A DNA stretch of 64,000 nt from Thysanoteuthis rhombus (GCA_963457665.1 OY735202.1:48014781-48078780), one strand, 5' to 3'; counted from the first letter of the stretch, positions 35,085 to 47,309 are shown. Notes: a model not told the origin generated them from the sequence alone. Translations and numbers: made by a program.

Positions 35085-35345
35085 TTAAAAACCACTATTA
35101 AAGACAAGGGTCTTCCATCCTCTGATTATCTCATTGATTTTCATATTGGTTGGGGATACAAAGAGACGTTGAACAAGGGATGATATTTCTTCTTTGGTCA
35201 AACGGAACTCATTACTTTTGGCGACCGAAGACTTCATGGAAAGATAACAGGACCCGAAAAGCATCTTATCACCTTTGGTTCCTACTCTGTCCTCGTAGTT
35301 ACGCAGGCAACTGTAGCTAGCTCTTAGCTTTATGGTCTGCACCAC
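35085..35345 (-). CDS. Unidentified 86-codon open stretch, possible terminal exon or element fragment
   Basis: The minus-strand frame starts VVQTIKLRASYSCLRNYEDR, continues through GTKGDKMLFGSCYLSMKSS and RLTKEEISSLVQRLF, and stops at TAA after FNSGF. Codon choice and residue mix look protein-like and not low complexity. An AG just before GTGGTGCAG (about 35345) could act as an acceptor, though its pyrimidine tract is poor. The upstream side is cut by the RTE copy that starts near 35370. The function is not recognised. It is on the same strand as the voltage-sensor gene but cannot be part of it in this form because it ends in a stop. It may equally be part of an unrecognised mobile element. 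Confidence 0.25.
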   Translation of the reverse strand: MVQTIKLRASYSCLRNYEDRVGTKGDKMLFGSCYLSMKSSVAKSNEFRLTKEEISSLVQRLFVSPTNMKINEIIRGWKTLVFNSGF

Positions 35346-35381
35346 CTGGCCATAAGTATATAAAAATAATTAAACCTGATT

Positions 35382-35657
35382 ATGATCTTCCAGAACATAG
35401 ACTGGGAGAATAGAGGAATCAAAATAGACGGCAAATACTTGAGCAACCTTAGATTTACAGACGACATCGTCCTTTTCACAGAGAACCTACACGACTTCCA
35501 ACTAATGCTAGATGATCTAAACGAAGAAAGCAAAAATGTTGGCCTACATATGAACTCAAGTAAAACGAAAATCATGTGTAATAATCATGTTGAGAATAAG
35601 AACATAACTGTCAGGATACAAAAGGCAAAACTCGGCAAGGTAGACCACTACATCTAA
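35382..35657 (+). pseudogene. Reverse transcriptase palm fragment of the RTE copy
   Basis: The 91-codon frame holds FTDDIVLF followed by a helix and GLHMNSSKTKIM, the B-C palm region of RTE reverse transcriptases. The N-terminal endonuclease and fingers are absent (5' truncation). It ends at a premature TAA. Confidence 0.8.
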
Positions 35658-35675
35658 CTAGGACAACGAATCTCC

Positions 35676-36146
35676 ATGAGATCCTCAAAAAAGGAGGAAA
35701 TCAAGCGAAGAATCACTTTGGGATGGCAAGCCTTCGGCAGAGCGAGCTCAACTTTCAAGAATCAGATGATCCCAATAATCTTAAAAAGAAGAGTACACTA
35801 CCAATGCACTTATGGTGCTGAAACACGGAACCTAACCAAGAGACAGAACTGCAAACTGAGAAGTACGCAACGTGCGCATCAGAGAATCATGCTCAACCTT
35901 ACATGGAGAGATCACAAGACAGCACAGTATATAAGGAAGAAAATGGGTGTCTGTGACAACCGATGGACATCACGTCTCACAACATGGATCCTCAGGGATC
36001 ACATAAGAAACCGAGGCCGTCAGAACACAAGATGGAGAGATGAACTGGACAGATTCAGGAAATACTGGCTCTGCAACGACCATGATAGAGAATTATGGCG
36101 AATCCTGGGGAAGGTCAATGTCCAACGACAGATGTTAAAAGACTGA
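35676..36146 (+). pseudogene. C-terminal part of the RTE polyprotein
   Basis: The 156-codon frame runs from MRSSKKEEIKRRI to QRQMLKD and a genuine-looking stop. It holds the conserved WRDHKTAQYIRKKMGV and RGRQNTRWRDELDRF blocks. In other copies of this family a segment with GHVARMSD lies between GV.D and NRW; here it is missing, so an internal deletion is likely. Confidence 0.8.
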
Positions 36147-36179
36147 TGCTGCTGGTGATGATGATGATGTGATTTGCTT

Positions 36180-36400
36180 ACATTTGGCCACCTGTAAAAT
36201 ACTGTGAGGCACTTGAATGAGTTCGATTCTCATTAGCTCCTGATACTCATGTATTTGTGTAACACTGAATTAGATAAATACTTGAAAGATAGGTACATAA
36301 CACTTGGTATTTATGAAGCTAAGCTCAGTAAATTGCGAACCCGCTCGGTGGGTAAAATAGTTATTGCATATTTCTTAAAGGCGATCCCCTCTTGAGAGGT
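36180..36400. repeat. SINE-like unit of the 15.8 kb family
   Basis: GAATGAGTTCGATTCTCATT is a B-box-like segment, followed by ATGAAGCTAAGCTCAGTAAA and CTCGGTGGGTAA. Confidence 0.45.
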
Positions 36401-36909
36401 GTAATTGAATCAAATATATACGATTAGATTTGATAGATATACAGAACTATAAGTAGGTCATTGAATATTTAAAAAGTCCTGTAGGTCTATTTCAATGAAT
36501 TACTTTGAAAATATTAATTATATCTTAAAATTGGATGTCGCAGGTCTATCTAATATAACACTATGAATTCGATTCAATTACGTTTGAAAAATGTTGATAC
36601 ATGATTTTCAATTAATATTCAATCTCAATAAATTATTCAATTTAATTGGGCCATTTTTTCCCTATTTTTCACTTTTACCAGAGCCATTATTACCAGTGCA
36701 AGTTTACTGTGCCATTTTTACCGGTACCATGATTATCGAAATTCAGATTTTACACATCGGTTTACATCTATCTTTTCGGTGATTTTTTTTTGTTACGGTA
36801 GGACTTTATACTGAAGTTTGACAATATGAGATCTAATAAGAGGATATAATTTATCTCATCATTTATACCCATTTTTATATAATAAACTTACTGAAGACCA
36901 CGCAAGCTA

Positions 36910-37025
<116 letters not shown>

Positions 37026-37534
37026 TCTGTAGATACCGTGCTGGCTACAGAGTTCTACCGTCAAGTTGAAGGAAAATCGGAACAGTACTACTGCCTGTAA
37101 CTTTGAGCACATAACCCCGAATAATACGACTTTCTGCAGTTTTTAAGCTCAGATACTCCGGATAGTACGGCTGCCTTCACTTTGAGCACCCTGACACCCC
37201 AATATGGCCGGTGCTCACTGACTATACAGGTTTGCTACCTCACATAGATGCCAGGAGTCGAAGTCCGAGTCAAACAACTGAAAAAAAAGGGTTGGTGTGG
37301 CAGTGCTACTTATTGAGATTCATGTTAGTTGAAATCTAGACTCTCTCTCCCCGCAAAGATCCCTTCAGGCCATCATTTTTTTCACAGAGTAGGACAATTT
37401 TTAAGTTAGGGGAGGGGTAGCTCGATTCGATTTTTAGTATTTTTGTTTTTATTTTCTGTTTTTTTTTTGTGAGCACGGAATGTACTTCTTCCTTTGTGAA
37501 GCAGCTCATTGATATTTGAAATAGACTGCAGTTC

Positions 37535-37547
37535 ATATATGTATATA

Positions 37548-37631
<84 letters not shown>
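37535..37631 (+). repeat. TA microsatellite
   Basis: A nearly pure TA run of about 95 bases with two TATG interruptions near its start. Confidence 0.95.
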
Positions 37632-37633
<2 letters not shown>

Positions 37634-37664
37634 CTGAGCAGGATATAATATACACAAATAAAAA

Positions 37665-37990
37665 TGTCTGTAGCCTGATGATGAAGAATTTTCATTCTAC
37701 GCAACATTTATTTATTTTAGCATATTCTCCTTCCTTGTCGATGCATTTGGTTGAATGCTTCTCCATTAATCATATAGATCATATATATATCAATGTATAC
37801 CTATGTATTGTTATCTCTCAGTTGAAAATTCCATTGTTTATCTTTCCTGATAGTGTGGTCAATGTGGCCAAATCGAAAAATTCTTTCAGCAGTAAATCGA
37901 CCCCTAAAAGCGTCAAAACTTCAAGACGCACGCTGTGAGCCATTTTATGGTCATTTTTGTAGCTAAAGTATTTATATCTGCTAAAATTGT
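37665..37990 (-). pseudogene. Mariner transposase C-terminal relic
   Basis: The minus strand at about 37710-37755 codes KCIDKEGEYAKINK, the closest match in the window to the usual mariner ending. Next to it is TAGCCTGATGATGAAGAATT, shared in form with 11430 and 18690. Confidence 0.55.
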
Positions 37991-39359
37991 TGAAAAATGA
38001 ATGGAATAAGAATAGCGCTAAACTTGGTGTAAAAAACGTTAGATTGACAACACTGTGGTGTGAAAAGCAAAACAAACAAAACAAACAAAAGTAGTGTAGG
38101 AAGAACAAGAAAGCAAAGTTAAAAATCTCCCTGCAACACTCTCAATCCACTTCCGCTTCCTTTACCGAGAATCGTAAAAAAAGAGCAAAACAAAGAACCC
38201 CCCCCCACGTAAACAAAACACCCCCGATCTCAGTTTAACACGAAATGGCATCCATCATCACCAATTAAAAAAAGTAACGTTTCATTTTCATTGAACAGTA
38301 AATTAATTTGCTAGACTGGTTGAAGCCATCCTCAAACTGACGGCATTGGTCTCTTTTTGTTGATATATCTGAAGAAAATCGGTATTCTACTGTGGGCATA
38401 TCAGTAATGTCAACTGACAACACCTTAGCGATTTGGTAACCTCTTCATAGAATAAAGAGAAGAAATAAATCATCTCCAAAGTCACCATTGGCGTGGCTTG
38501 TCTTTGTTGAAGACTTTAATAAATCCATTGTCTGGATTCAAACGAATGGTTCTGGCGCCAAGGTTAAGCTTATACGTGAAGAGCCATCAGTACGAATGCC
38601 GATAGTGGCAGACGAATTATATAGCCAGCAGGCACGCCTATGAAATGATCGATCTTATACTTAATTTAGCGGTCACTGTTATGACTGACTATGAATTGTT
38701 ATTACTTGTTTTTAAGGTTTCCAAATTTTTTTTGTACATTTATTCTTTTAGTCAGCAATAGATAAGCTCTTATTCTCAATATTTTCCCTTTCTCGGTATT
38801 TAAATGTAGGCAGATACTGCCATAGATCATAACAAAGATAAAAATGAACTGAGAGCCTTAATCAGCGATAGAAGTTTGTAAAACAGACACTATATGTCTT
38901 CAAAAATATTATTGTCGCCCGTGTGAAAGAAACAATGTACGAGGAATGCATCTGTATGAGGTACTAGATGAGAGTATTTCTGAATCTGAGTGAAAACAAA
39001 ATGAAATTTTTATTTTAACATCAGATGAATATTTATAAAGCGGAGGGTTCCAGTCTGAATTTGTGCGATAAAGAATTGTCATTATTATACATGGATCTCA
39101 TTGGACTAGTTTACTCATTGTTATAGTCACGACGTTCAAACTGTTGTGCTCTTCAGATTCTCGTCGTATTCAGAAACATTGTAGAAATTTCGAACCGAAC
39201 CCTTTATTCAACCTGTATATCTGCTTCAAACACTATTAGCAACTACGTGAAAGAGACATTATATGGTGTATGTATTTATTCAGGTGCTAAATGAGGGTGT
39301 TTTGTGCGCCAGAGCAGAGACAATCTTAGATTTTATTTTTGTATTACGTAACATAGCAT

Positions 39360-39590
39360 GTAAAATGCGTAGCTTTCATGTGAGGATTGAACTCACTATA
39401 GTTGTTTGCTAGGCTAGCTTGCTTGATATTACATGGTGGTAAAGGGAGTGATTAAGTGATTTGCTTAGCGCAGCTCAGCCTGGTACAAGCCAATAGTAGC
39501 AGGGCACTTTATGTAGGTCTGACTTACTACCAAAGACCTGAAAGACTAGCTTCCTAATCATCGCTTTACGGTAGACAGCTTTTTAGCCGA
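39360..39590. repeat. Two SINE-like units of the 15.8 kb family
   Basis: AGGATTGAACTCACTATAGT, GCTAGGCTAGCTTGCTTGAT, GCTTAGCGCAGCTCAGCCTG and GACTAGCTTCCTAATCATCG recur at about 120-base spacing. Confidence 0.55.
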
Positions 39591-39939
39591 ATTCTTTTTG
39601 CTTTCCGCTGGTCGTCTCTATTGGGATGGTGAATCACCGGGTGCCTATCCCTCACTTTACGAAATTTCGTTTTATGCCATTCCGTTTTGCTCTACTTTGC
39701 ATTAAACCACTTCATTTTTAGGAAAGACCCAAAGCTGCCATTGCTTTGAACTGTTTGTGAACATCTGCACTTCTTCTAGACGTATTTTGTGCATCCGATT
39801 GCAAGATGTGTCCAAAGATACGAGAAAAGCCTAATAGAGTTCTTGAGAGATTTACGCTTCGTGCAAAATTGGCATACATAATAGAAGGTTAATTTCTAGG
39901 AATTCTCAAAGACTTCTCTCACCGATTGATTGAAATCAG

Positions 39940-40160
39940 ACTAAGAAAAATTTGAAAATAGGTGTTCGGAAGAGAAAAAAAATTTGTAGCTCTTGCTTGG
40001 GAACCGGACAGGCAAGACGAACGACTCAATGCTGGGACAGCCACAGGCTATGGTAGAGGAAACAGGAGCCAACCATGGCAGTTGCCATCCAAAGAGAAAG
40101 AAGGAAAGAAAGAGGAGATTATTGTAGTAAAAATATATGGCTAAAAAGACCATCAGGGAA
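39940..40160 (+). repeat. Repeat paired with 42720-42940
   Basis: AAATTTGAAAATAGGTGTT, GACGACTCAATGCTGGGACA or its near match, TGGCAGTTGCC and AATATATGGCTAAAAAGACC are shared with 42720-42940. In the second copy the RTE tail follows directly, so the block probably belongs to the RTE family or its 5' neighbour. Confidence 0.6.
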
Positions 40161-40254
40161 GATTCGAATACTCTCCCCGTATAAATAAATATTTATTGCT
40201 TCTTTGCTTTATGTCATTTCAGCTAACAAAAGGTTCGACAGAAAATATCTACTT

Positions 40255-40905
40255 TGGGATTGCAGTGGAGACCTGGATAGAAAAAAACCCTTTACCTTGC
40301 GCCTAAATTCGAAAGTCAAGTCAACAGCTCAGCCATTCGGCACTAAACAAACTTGATATAAAAAAGCAAATAATCACACTAGATTGGCAAGCTTTTGGTT
40401 TAGCAAGCTCGACTTTCGAGAACAAGAGAATCCCACTAGTCCTAAAAAAGGGTATACGACCAATGTATCCTACCGATAGTCACCTATGGAGCTGAAACGT
40501 GAAACCTAATCAAAACATTGAGAATTGGAACCTAATCAAAAACTGAGAATCATGCAATGTGTACACGAGAGAATCATACTCAACATGACAGGGAGAGATC
40601 ATAAGATTGCACAATGTACCAGAGAAGAGACAGGAGTCTGAGACATCATAGGAACTGTTGAAGAACATAAATCACAATGGGATGGACATGTTGCAAGGAT
40701 GTCAGACAACTTCTGGACATCATGACTCAAAATGTGGATCTCCAGAGATCATATGTGAAACTGTGGCTAACAGAAAGTAAGATGGCGTGACGAACTAGAT
40801 AAATTCAGAAATTACTGGCTCCACGATGCCCATGATAGAGAGATCTGGTGAATCCTAGGGAAGGTCTATGTCCAACGACGGATGCTGACAGGCTGATGAT
40901 TATGA
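40255..40905 (+). mobile_element. RTE-like retroelement 3' half, decayed
   Basis: Traces include ITLDWQAFGLASSTFE (near 40377), ETGVDIIGTVEEHKSQWDG-like sequence with HVARMSDNFWTS (near 40650-40720), MWISRDHM, VRWRDELDKFRNYWLHDAHD and ending QRRMLTG. Several stops. The tail is GATGATTATGATGG. Confidence 0.75.
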
Positions 40906-42339
40906 TGGAGGGACACTTCGAGTATAAGTTGATTGTGTTCTAGTAGACACACCATTTGCAAGTTTTCGAACAGATTCAAGGGATTGGTATTATCGTCTTC
41001 AATTAATGATTCTGTGTATTGACTGTAATTGACCGCGGCAGTGAGGATTCGTTAGAGAATTCATTACCTGTTTTCATCGTTAGAATTGTTCAAAATGTTA
41101 AAAGTATTATACTTGACTGTGTGTCTATTAATCAATAGGCTGTATTCACGTTTAAAAAATAGTACGAAACGTGTGGCTAATACTATAAACTCACTGGTCA
41201 TATCACAAACAATTTTCACATGTAGTCAAGCAACTGCAACAGAAAATGTTCCAAAGATTAGGAATAATTTCTTGTTTCCAGAATAAATATACCAGCACCA
41301 TTAAGCTGCAGTAGAATACAGAAAGCAACGGGAAGCAACGGAAAGCGACGAGAAGTAAAAGTAATGTAATTTTCAAAGCTTTTATACAGAGGTTTATGAT
41401 GATTACTTAAATGATATATTGACGTGATTAGGGTTATTCATCGATTAGAGCAATTGTTACCACTAAAAATGATATCATTACATCGCATCTCGTTTTTTTT
41501 AGTTGCTTGTCGTATTTTGCCATAACCCTCATTATGTTATTTGGATACAAATCTATGATTATCGATAAGACATCTGACGTTCTAACCACCGAGCTACTTC
41601 TGAGTGTGCAATAAAAGTTGTATGCTATTCGTGGTTATCACAGATTATACACGTATAAATCCAATTACTTGGCTTACATTTGGAAACCTCAAATTGATGA
41701 GTTTTATTTCAAAAGCATTATCAACTTGGCAGTAGGGGTTAGGTGGCTCGTTGTAATCACTAACCTACAACTGCTTAAGAATTTTCCAAATCTTGATTCT
41801 ATGGTTCCAGGAAGGACGAATGTGCATCAAAGACCGCTGTGGAGGATAGTCCCAGGATGAAATTCATCGGAAATTCCTCCAATCACGTGAATGCAAAGAC
41901 AAAAAGTTCGGTAAGAAGTATGTATCTACTCACGCTTCTTAATATTTCTGCATAACGCCGCAAAAATGAACTTCTTTAATCAGCAGTGTCACATTTTGTT
42001 ATTTGGCAGAATTAGTTGAATGCCCTATGGCTGAGATAGGGCTTCTCAGATTGTTTCAAAATCCTGAGTGGCTAAATCAGAGGCAAACACCAGAGAGATT
42101 ATCACTTAAATGGTATCAGGGCGTTATCCGCTCAAAATAAGCGCTAGTCAAATCTCTAAACGATCTATCAGGGGATACAACTCTGGGATATTGTTGAAAA
42201 TGGGTAAAGTTGGCTTCGTTAGGGTTAGTTTTTGTGTAGATGAAAATTTGGAAATAATGGGATTTCGTCGATATGAACTTTGAGCAGACGTTAATGTCTT
42301 TTTTTGCTGAAGAGAATTCCTATTTGAGCATTATTTTAG

Positions 42340-42423
<84 letters not shown>
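42340..42423 (+). repeat. TA microsatellite
   Basis: Pure TA run of about 82 bases. Confidence 0.95.
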
Positions 42424-42426
<3 letters not shown>

Positions 42427-42719
42427 CGCTTAAATCGTGAGTGTGTATGTTCATGTTTCATTTCGTAGACCTGCATGTACATACAAGTGTATTAAGATAA
42501 GTGTGTATACGTGTTGTAATCGAGTCGTTTTCCAAGGGGAGAAAAAATAAATTAAGCACAGAAAAATATTGTACCTAGCTATATATCAGCGAAGATTCTG
42601 CCGCTGATAAGATTTTTTAATAGTCTGCATAACTCAGACCTTCCGTCTCGCTCAAAACTAATTAAATAAATAGAGACGGCTCTTGGAAGCGTCCAATTGA
42701 TTGGCTGAAATCAGACGTA

Positions 42720-43035
42720 GAAAAAAATTGAAAATAGGTGTTTGAAAGAGAAAAAATTAGTAGCTCTTTCTTGAAAACCCAGCAGGCCAGACAGACGACT
42801 CAATGCTAGGACATTTACAGATTATGATAGAGGAGATGGAAGCCAGAGATGGCAGTTGCCGCCCAAAGAGGAAGAAAGAAAGATGAGAGAGATTATAGCA
42901 GTAAGAATATATGGCTAAAAAGACCATCAGGAAGTACTCAGTGACGCCCAACGATAGAGAGGTTTAGCGAATCTTGTGGAAGATATATATCCAATGGCGG
43001 ACGTTGAAAGTCTGCTGCTGCTGTTGATATTAGTA
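42720..43035 (+). mobile_element. RTE-like tail with upstream block paired to 39940-40160
   Basis: AATATATGGCTAAAAAGACC marks the shared block; then a very short RTE ending, with the trace DAQR.REV.RILWKIYIQWRT around 42945-43000, and a GCTGCTGCTGTTGAT tail. Confidence 0.6.
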
Positions 43036-43689
43036 AGCATTTGACAACAATGCCTGTTTAAAAGAGTTAAGATACTTTATAAGCTATCTGCAATTGCGCA
43101 GTGGAAATGTTCTTTCGATACAGGATCCCACTATAAAAATGACCATGATAAGAAATGAACCAGATATATTAAAAATGACGAATATGGACTCAGCATTTTA
43201 TTCCCCTGACGTGTCACACTTCGACAAGGCATGGATCGATGACTTTTCTTAGCAGTTTCAGTGAGCATTGCAAGCCAACGATGCAAGAAAAAGGTACACC
43301 GACGAATTAGTCTTTCTTTCGGACCCTTCCGTCCTACTTGATTGCTGACACGACATTTTTCGGCCCGGGATTTTTTAACACCTTCTTTCGGCAGTTCCGG
43401 ATTCAATTTGCAGGTCACGTGTCCAACAACGATGCGATCGCTTCGAGACTTACACAGCACGCGTAAATGAAATGGGCATGCTCTATGTAAAAATATTTGA
43501 GAGAACAATATGACTATTATTATGACTATAATGACTATTTGGCTTCATATGAAGAGAGCTTTCTACTGATTGGTTTTCTTGTGTGCCCAGCGCAGGTTTA
43601 TTTCGTTTTAGAAAGTTAAGAATTTTATATTTTTGAAGTGATTATCTTCAAGTAAGTAAGCAAGACTTTTTTTAATAGTTAAACTTCTA

Positions 43690-43800
43690 TCCAATATATA
43701 AAATTGACACTTCCCTAGCGTGATTTGGAATCACGACCAACTGATTGCTAGGTGGCTCTCTCATCAACTGAACCTAACCGACAAGTCATCTATACTTAAG
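43690..43800 (-). repeat. tRNA-like SINE module
   Basis: The minus strand carries a GTTGATGAGAGAGCCACCTA A-box region and a GGTCGTGATTCCAAATC B-box region, the same design as 49690-49745. Confidence 0.5.
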
Positions 43801-43959
43801 AATCTATCTAATACATATACAATACAAACGTTGGAATAGAAATAGGAGAGGAGTTTGATGCTGCATCCTATTTTTTCTGATCAGCAAATATATGAAACAG
43901 ATCAAAGGGGATCAACTTATTCATAAGGAGAAATAAAGAGAAAATGTGGTCAAGTTAAT

Positions 43960-44110
43960 TGTGTAGGTTCGATGTTCGATTTCAAATGAACAGATCAGAT
44001 TTGAATGCTGATTTTCAAGGCAGACAGGTAGGCACTTGGAAGATTAACACGACACAATCCTACCTCATTTCCCAAAATCTGACCATGTGTCATACTAACC
44101 TAACCTTGAT
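43960..44110 (+). repeat. Dispersed repeat family F, copies 2 and 3
   Basis: GAATGCTGATTTTCAAGGCA then CAGGTAGGCACTTGGAAGAT; the same core appears again near 44343 as GAATGCTAATTTTCAAAGAA. Confidence 0.5.
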
Positions 44111-44564
44111 AAGTATTGATACACGAGGTTTGTGGAATTTAAACAGCGCAAGTACACCAATTGTAGTACTTACTTTTGCCAGCACCTTTTTTTCGGTCAG
44201 TATACAAACAGCAGACGTGGGGACTACCTCGAAGGAAATGGTAGAAACTAAATGTTAGGACGAGTCATTTTTTGAAGTATCAGATTCGTTGAACTTATGT
44301 GTAGCGCTTTGTACCTATGTATTCAATTTGATAATAAGAATTTTGAATGCTAATTTTCAAAGAAGGTAGGATCTCTTCATTCGTCACAATACAGTCTTCT
44401 TCCATCTTTTAAACCGTGTTCCAGACCCAGTTAATGTCAATGACTATCGAGAACCAATGTGGGCTAACTGAGATACCTATGTATTTCCACATTTTGCCAT
44501 TGGGAACTTCCGGTGATACTGTATGGAGACTGACAGACATAGGTGAATACATAAAAAAAGCAAG

Positions 44565-44640
44565 AAAAGTATCTGACCAGGAATCGAACCATGGTTATCA
44601 CGACCAAACCATGGTATCTGAACAGCTACCAGTCACTGGG
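44565..44640 (-). repeat. tRNA-like SINE module
   Basis: On the minus strand GGTAGCTGTTCAGATAC (A box-like) is followed by ATGGTTCGATTCCTGGTCAG (B box-like). The open frame running through it on the plus strand is not supported as a gene. Confidence 0.5.
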
Positions 44641-44959
44641 AAACACGCCTGGTTTTTTCGCTTTCTAAACACAGATCCATTTGAAATTCATTTAGAGATT
44701 TTGCAGGTATCGTGTCGGATGGATATATTCCAAAATTTGATCACTTCTTCTGTAGACCATTGCACAACTTTCCATAAAATTTCATCAAAATTCATTGAGA
44801 ACTAATTGAGATTTATGTAGTGAGGACATTTGTTATGATTGGTGTAAAATTAATTGTAGTTTTTACCATCAAATTCGAAGTAGTCTATCTCAGCTTAGAA
44901 TAAAAGTTATTAGCCGAAATAAGAATCTTAAGAATCTCTACATGTTTGCCAACTACAAA

Positions 44960-45790
44960 CGAGTCCATTCATTTCGGAAGCATAGAATTCCAGGAGTCTG
45001 GAACCAATGGATTTTTTGTTGGCGTTTTGAGCAGCAAAGACATTCTTTTGGTCGAAATGCTTGAAAAAGTGGTAGTCGGCCGGAGAGAAGTCTGATGAGT
45101 AAGTTGTGTGAGGTGGAGTTTCGTAACTCTGTTCGTTAAATTTTCTATAGGGTCATTTGTGCCACATGCAGCTGGGTGTTGTCCTGGATAATGGTTCTTT
45201 TTTGATTGACTAATATTGGACATGAACGTCGCAGTTCCTGGTGCCTTCCGTCGAAATCCTGTCAAATACTTTCTTGTAGTGATGGTTTTGCCAGAACCCA
45301 AGAAGTTGTAGTGGATAATTCCACTTGCCGACAACCAAATAATGAGCATAATCTTCTTTTGATTCAGGTTTGGTTTGAGGCAGTATTTCTGTGCTTCACC
45401 GTTGTCCAGCCACAGCGCGGAACTCCGTCAATTGTTGAACAGAATCCTTTTTTTCGTCGCATGTCACAATGTGATGAAGAATTGAGTCATTTTTGTTTCG
45501 CAAAAGAAGCACAATGCACACTTAATAACGATGAATTTTTGAATTTTCGTCCTCTCGTGAGGCAACCGTTTGTCGAGATTTTTCTTGCTTTTCCAATTTG
45601 GTTCAAATGTCAAAAAACTGTTGAATGGTCAAGGTGTGGTTCCTCAGCGTGAGTCCTCCTTAATAATGTTTCTCAATTAGACATTGTCAATCATTGAAGG
45701 TCGTCCACTCCAAAGCTCACAATTACGTTTCAATATTTTTTGGAATCACTGTACATTCGTTTGCTAAATATTTGATTGATTGCAAGCATT
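44960..45790 (-). pseudogene. Decayed mariner transposase, copy C
   Basis: The minus strand carries IVLLLRNKNDSILHHIVTCD (about 45455-45512), a clear match to the LLLRNKNDPFLxRIVTCDE block with the first catalytic Asp region. Next comes MLIIWLSASGIIHYNFL, then GKTITTRKYLTGF (45349 downwards), then HYPGQHPAACGTNDPIENL in place of the LHDNARPHVA catalytic block after a frame change, and last a C-terminal piece with LLLKTPTKNPLVPDSW near 44985. Several stops. Subfamily B, C or A cannot be resolved by eye. Confidence 0.82.
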
Positions 45791-45911
45791 TTCCGCTGCT
45801 ATACATTCTTAACTCATACAACATAATAGCTCGAATTTGCTATTTTCCATCTTTGATTTGACAACCTCGAATAAACCAGAATCAATAGTTACAAGAAATT
45901 TTCAGTTCAAA

Positions 45912-46195
45912 CATCATCATCATCATAATCATCTTTTTAGCGGCAATCGTTAGACGTTTACATTCCTCTAAATTTGCCAGACCTCACTGTCATGGGCGTC
46001 GCAGAGCCAGTAATTTCTGAATTTGTCTAGCTCGTCACACCATCTTATCTTCTATCGGCCATAGTTTTGCATATGATCTCTAGTTAGCAGCGATGTCCAG
46101 CGTTATCTGACATTCTTGCAACATGTCCAGCCCATTGCCAGTTGATTTTTCCAATGGTTTCTTTGATATCTCTGACTCCTGAAATAGTTTATTCC
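45912..46195 (-). mobile_element. RTE-like retroelement 3' tail
   Basis: CATCATCATCATCATAATCA tail, then antisense of the conserved ending with TCATGGGCGTCGCAGAGCCA and GTAATTTCTGAATTTGTCTA, then CAACATGTCCAGCCCATTGC. Confidence 0.8.
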
Positions 46196-46199
46196 AGAA

Positions 46200-47300
46200 T
46201 AAATATAAAAAGAAAAGTCACAATTATGTTTTACACTACATCAATAGCTATGACGTTTTGGTGATAACTATACATAGATCCGCTCCAAAATGTGATCACC
46301 TCTTCGTTGGAAGAGGTAAGCAGGGAAACAAGATTGTTTTTTAAATAAAGATAAGTACAGGTATACCCTGATTAGTGCGGTTATTTCGTTCCAAAATTAT
46401 CTGTTCTATTTAAAACTGCACTATTCAACGTTTCTTTTTCAACTTACACTCATACTTCCAAAATCTAGGGGTAAATTCACTTACAAAGATTTTTATATAA
46501 ATCCTTTGACCGCACTACATCGAACCTGCACCAATTAAAAAAAAAGTCAAGGTATAATTGCATCTATATTCAGGATGCTGATACTTTAATTGAGTTATCA
46601 CCACTTTGTGAAATCAGATGCTTTGAAAAATCCTGTATAGTTTCTCTACTTGTTCCAGCCAATATATATTTGCTTTCTTTGTGGACATAAAGTCTGGGCA
46701 CAGAAGTGAATATGCATAATTTTATAGAATATCTTCTCCACCATTAGCGATGCACCGTTCGACGTCTGTGTGTTCAGACTTTGTGTCCACTCTGTGCACA
46801 TATTTACACTGTCATTTCTTGTACGCTTGTATTCAAGATTTGCAAACATTTTTATACCTACACTGTATTTGTCAGCATAAGTTAAGCATTCATTTTGAAT
46901 ATTCTTCCTTCTGTCAGCATCAGAATAGATACCCTTCGAAATCCTTACATGTTACTGATCAACCTGGATTATTATCATTGCGACCAGAGCTAATCATCCA
47001 AGATATCTCTTAAATGAGCAGGATTAGAGCGTGCCAAAAAATCCAGTTTGATCAGTGATATGTAAGGATTTCGAAGGGTATTTATTTACTGCATGAGTAT
47101 GACGGTGAACTGAAGCCCCAGGTTAGGTTTACTGTGGAATGCAATGTGATGTCATATTAGAAAACATATCCCGTCCACATTTATTCTTTGAAAGAGTTTT
47201 TTTTACATGATTTCATATCCTTACGACGTCATGTTTTATAAGTTTTTTTTTAATGTTAACCATTTTTCCAGAAAAAAAAATAGCAGTTAAAATAAAAAAA
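46200..47300. other. No gene recognised
   Basis: AT-rich stretch. Two inverted related boxes TGTAAGGATTTCGAAGGGTA (47062-47081) and its complement (46932-46951) flank about 110 bases, so a small foldback is present. No exon was found. Confidence 0.5.
46932..47081. repeat. Short foldback with 20-bp perfect arms
   Basis: TACCCTTCGAAATCCTTACA at 46932-46951 is the exact reverse complement of TGTAAGGATTTCGAAGGGTA at 47062-47081. Similarity continues inward: TGTTACTGATCAACCTGGAT on the left against ATCCAGTTTGATCAGTGATA on the right. Confidence 0.8.
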
Positions 47301-47309
47301 AAAAGATTT

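Larger units (their letters stand above)
35370..36175 (+). mobile_element. RTE-like non-LTR retrotransposon, 5'-truncated, longest copy
   Basis: Plus-strand frames 35382-35657 and 35676-36146 are one protein broken by a stop (CATCTAA at 35654) and a small shift. The first part contains NLRFTDDIVLFTENLHDF, the FxDD catalytic block of reverse transcriptase with Thr in the second place, then LNEESKNVGLHMNSSKTKIM. The second contains EIKRRITLGWQAFGRASS, YGAETRNLTKRQ, QRAHQRIMLNLTWRDHKTAQ, NRGRQNTRWRDELDRFRKYW and ends QRQMLKD, then a stop. A GAT-rich tail follows (36146-36172). This order is that of RTE-type polyproteins. At least ten tails in the window share its 3' end. Confidence 0.88.

Noticed and set aside
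37222..37282. Candidate S2 exon with acceptor TTTTTTTCAG and peptide LFDSDFDSWHLCE
   Set aside because: Phase would fit and it ends in Glu, but the peptide is acidic and not a membrane segment, and the donor GTAGCA is weak.
43131..43508. 125-codon minus-strand frame
   Set aside because: Readable but without any recognised domain, splice site or match to other parts of the window; it could be a mobile element remnant or chance.
44416..44805. 129-codon plus-strand frame
   Set aside because: Runs through a tRNA-like B box and continues into the mariner-related region; likely chance in repeat DNA.
45206..45652. 148-codon plus-strand frame
   Set aside because: Antisense to the mariner transposase copy C, which has the recognisable catalytic blocks on the minus strand.
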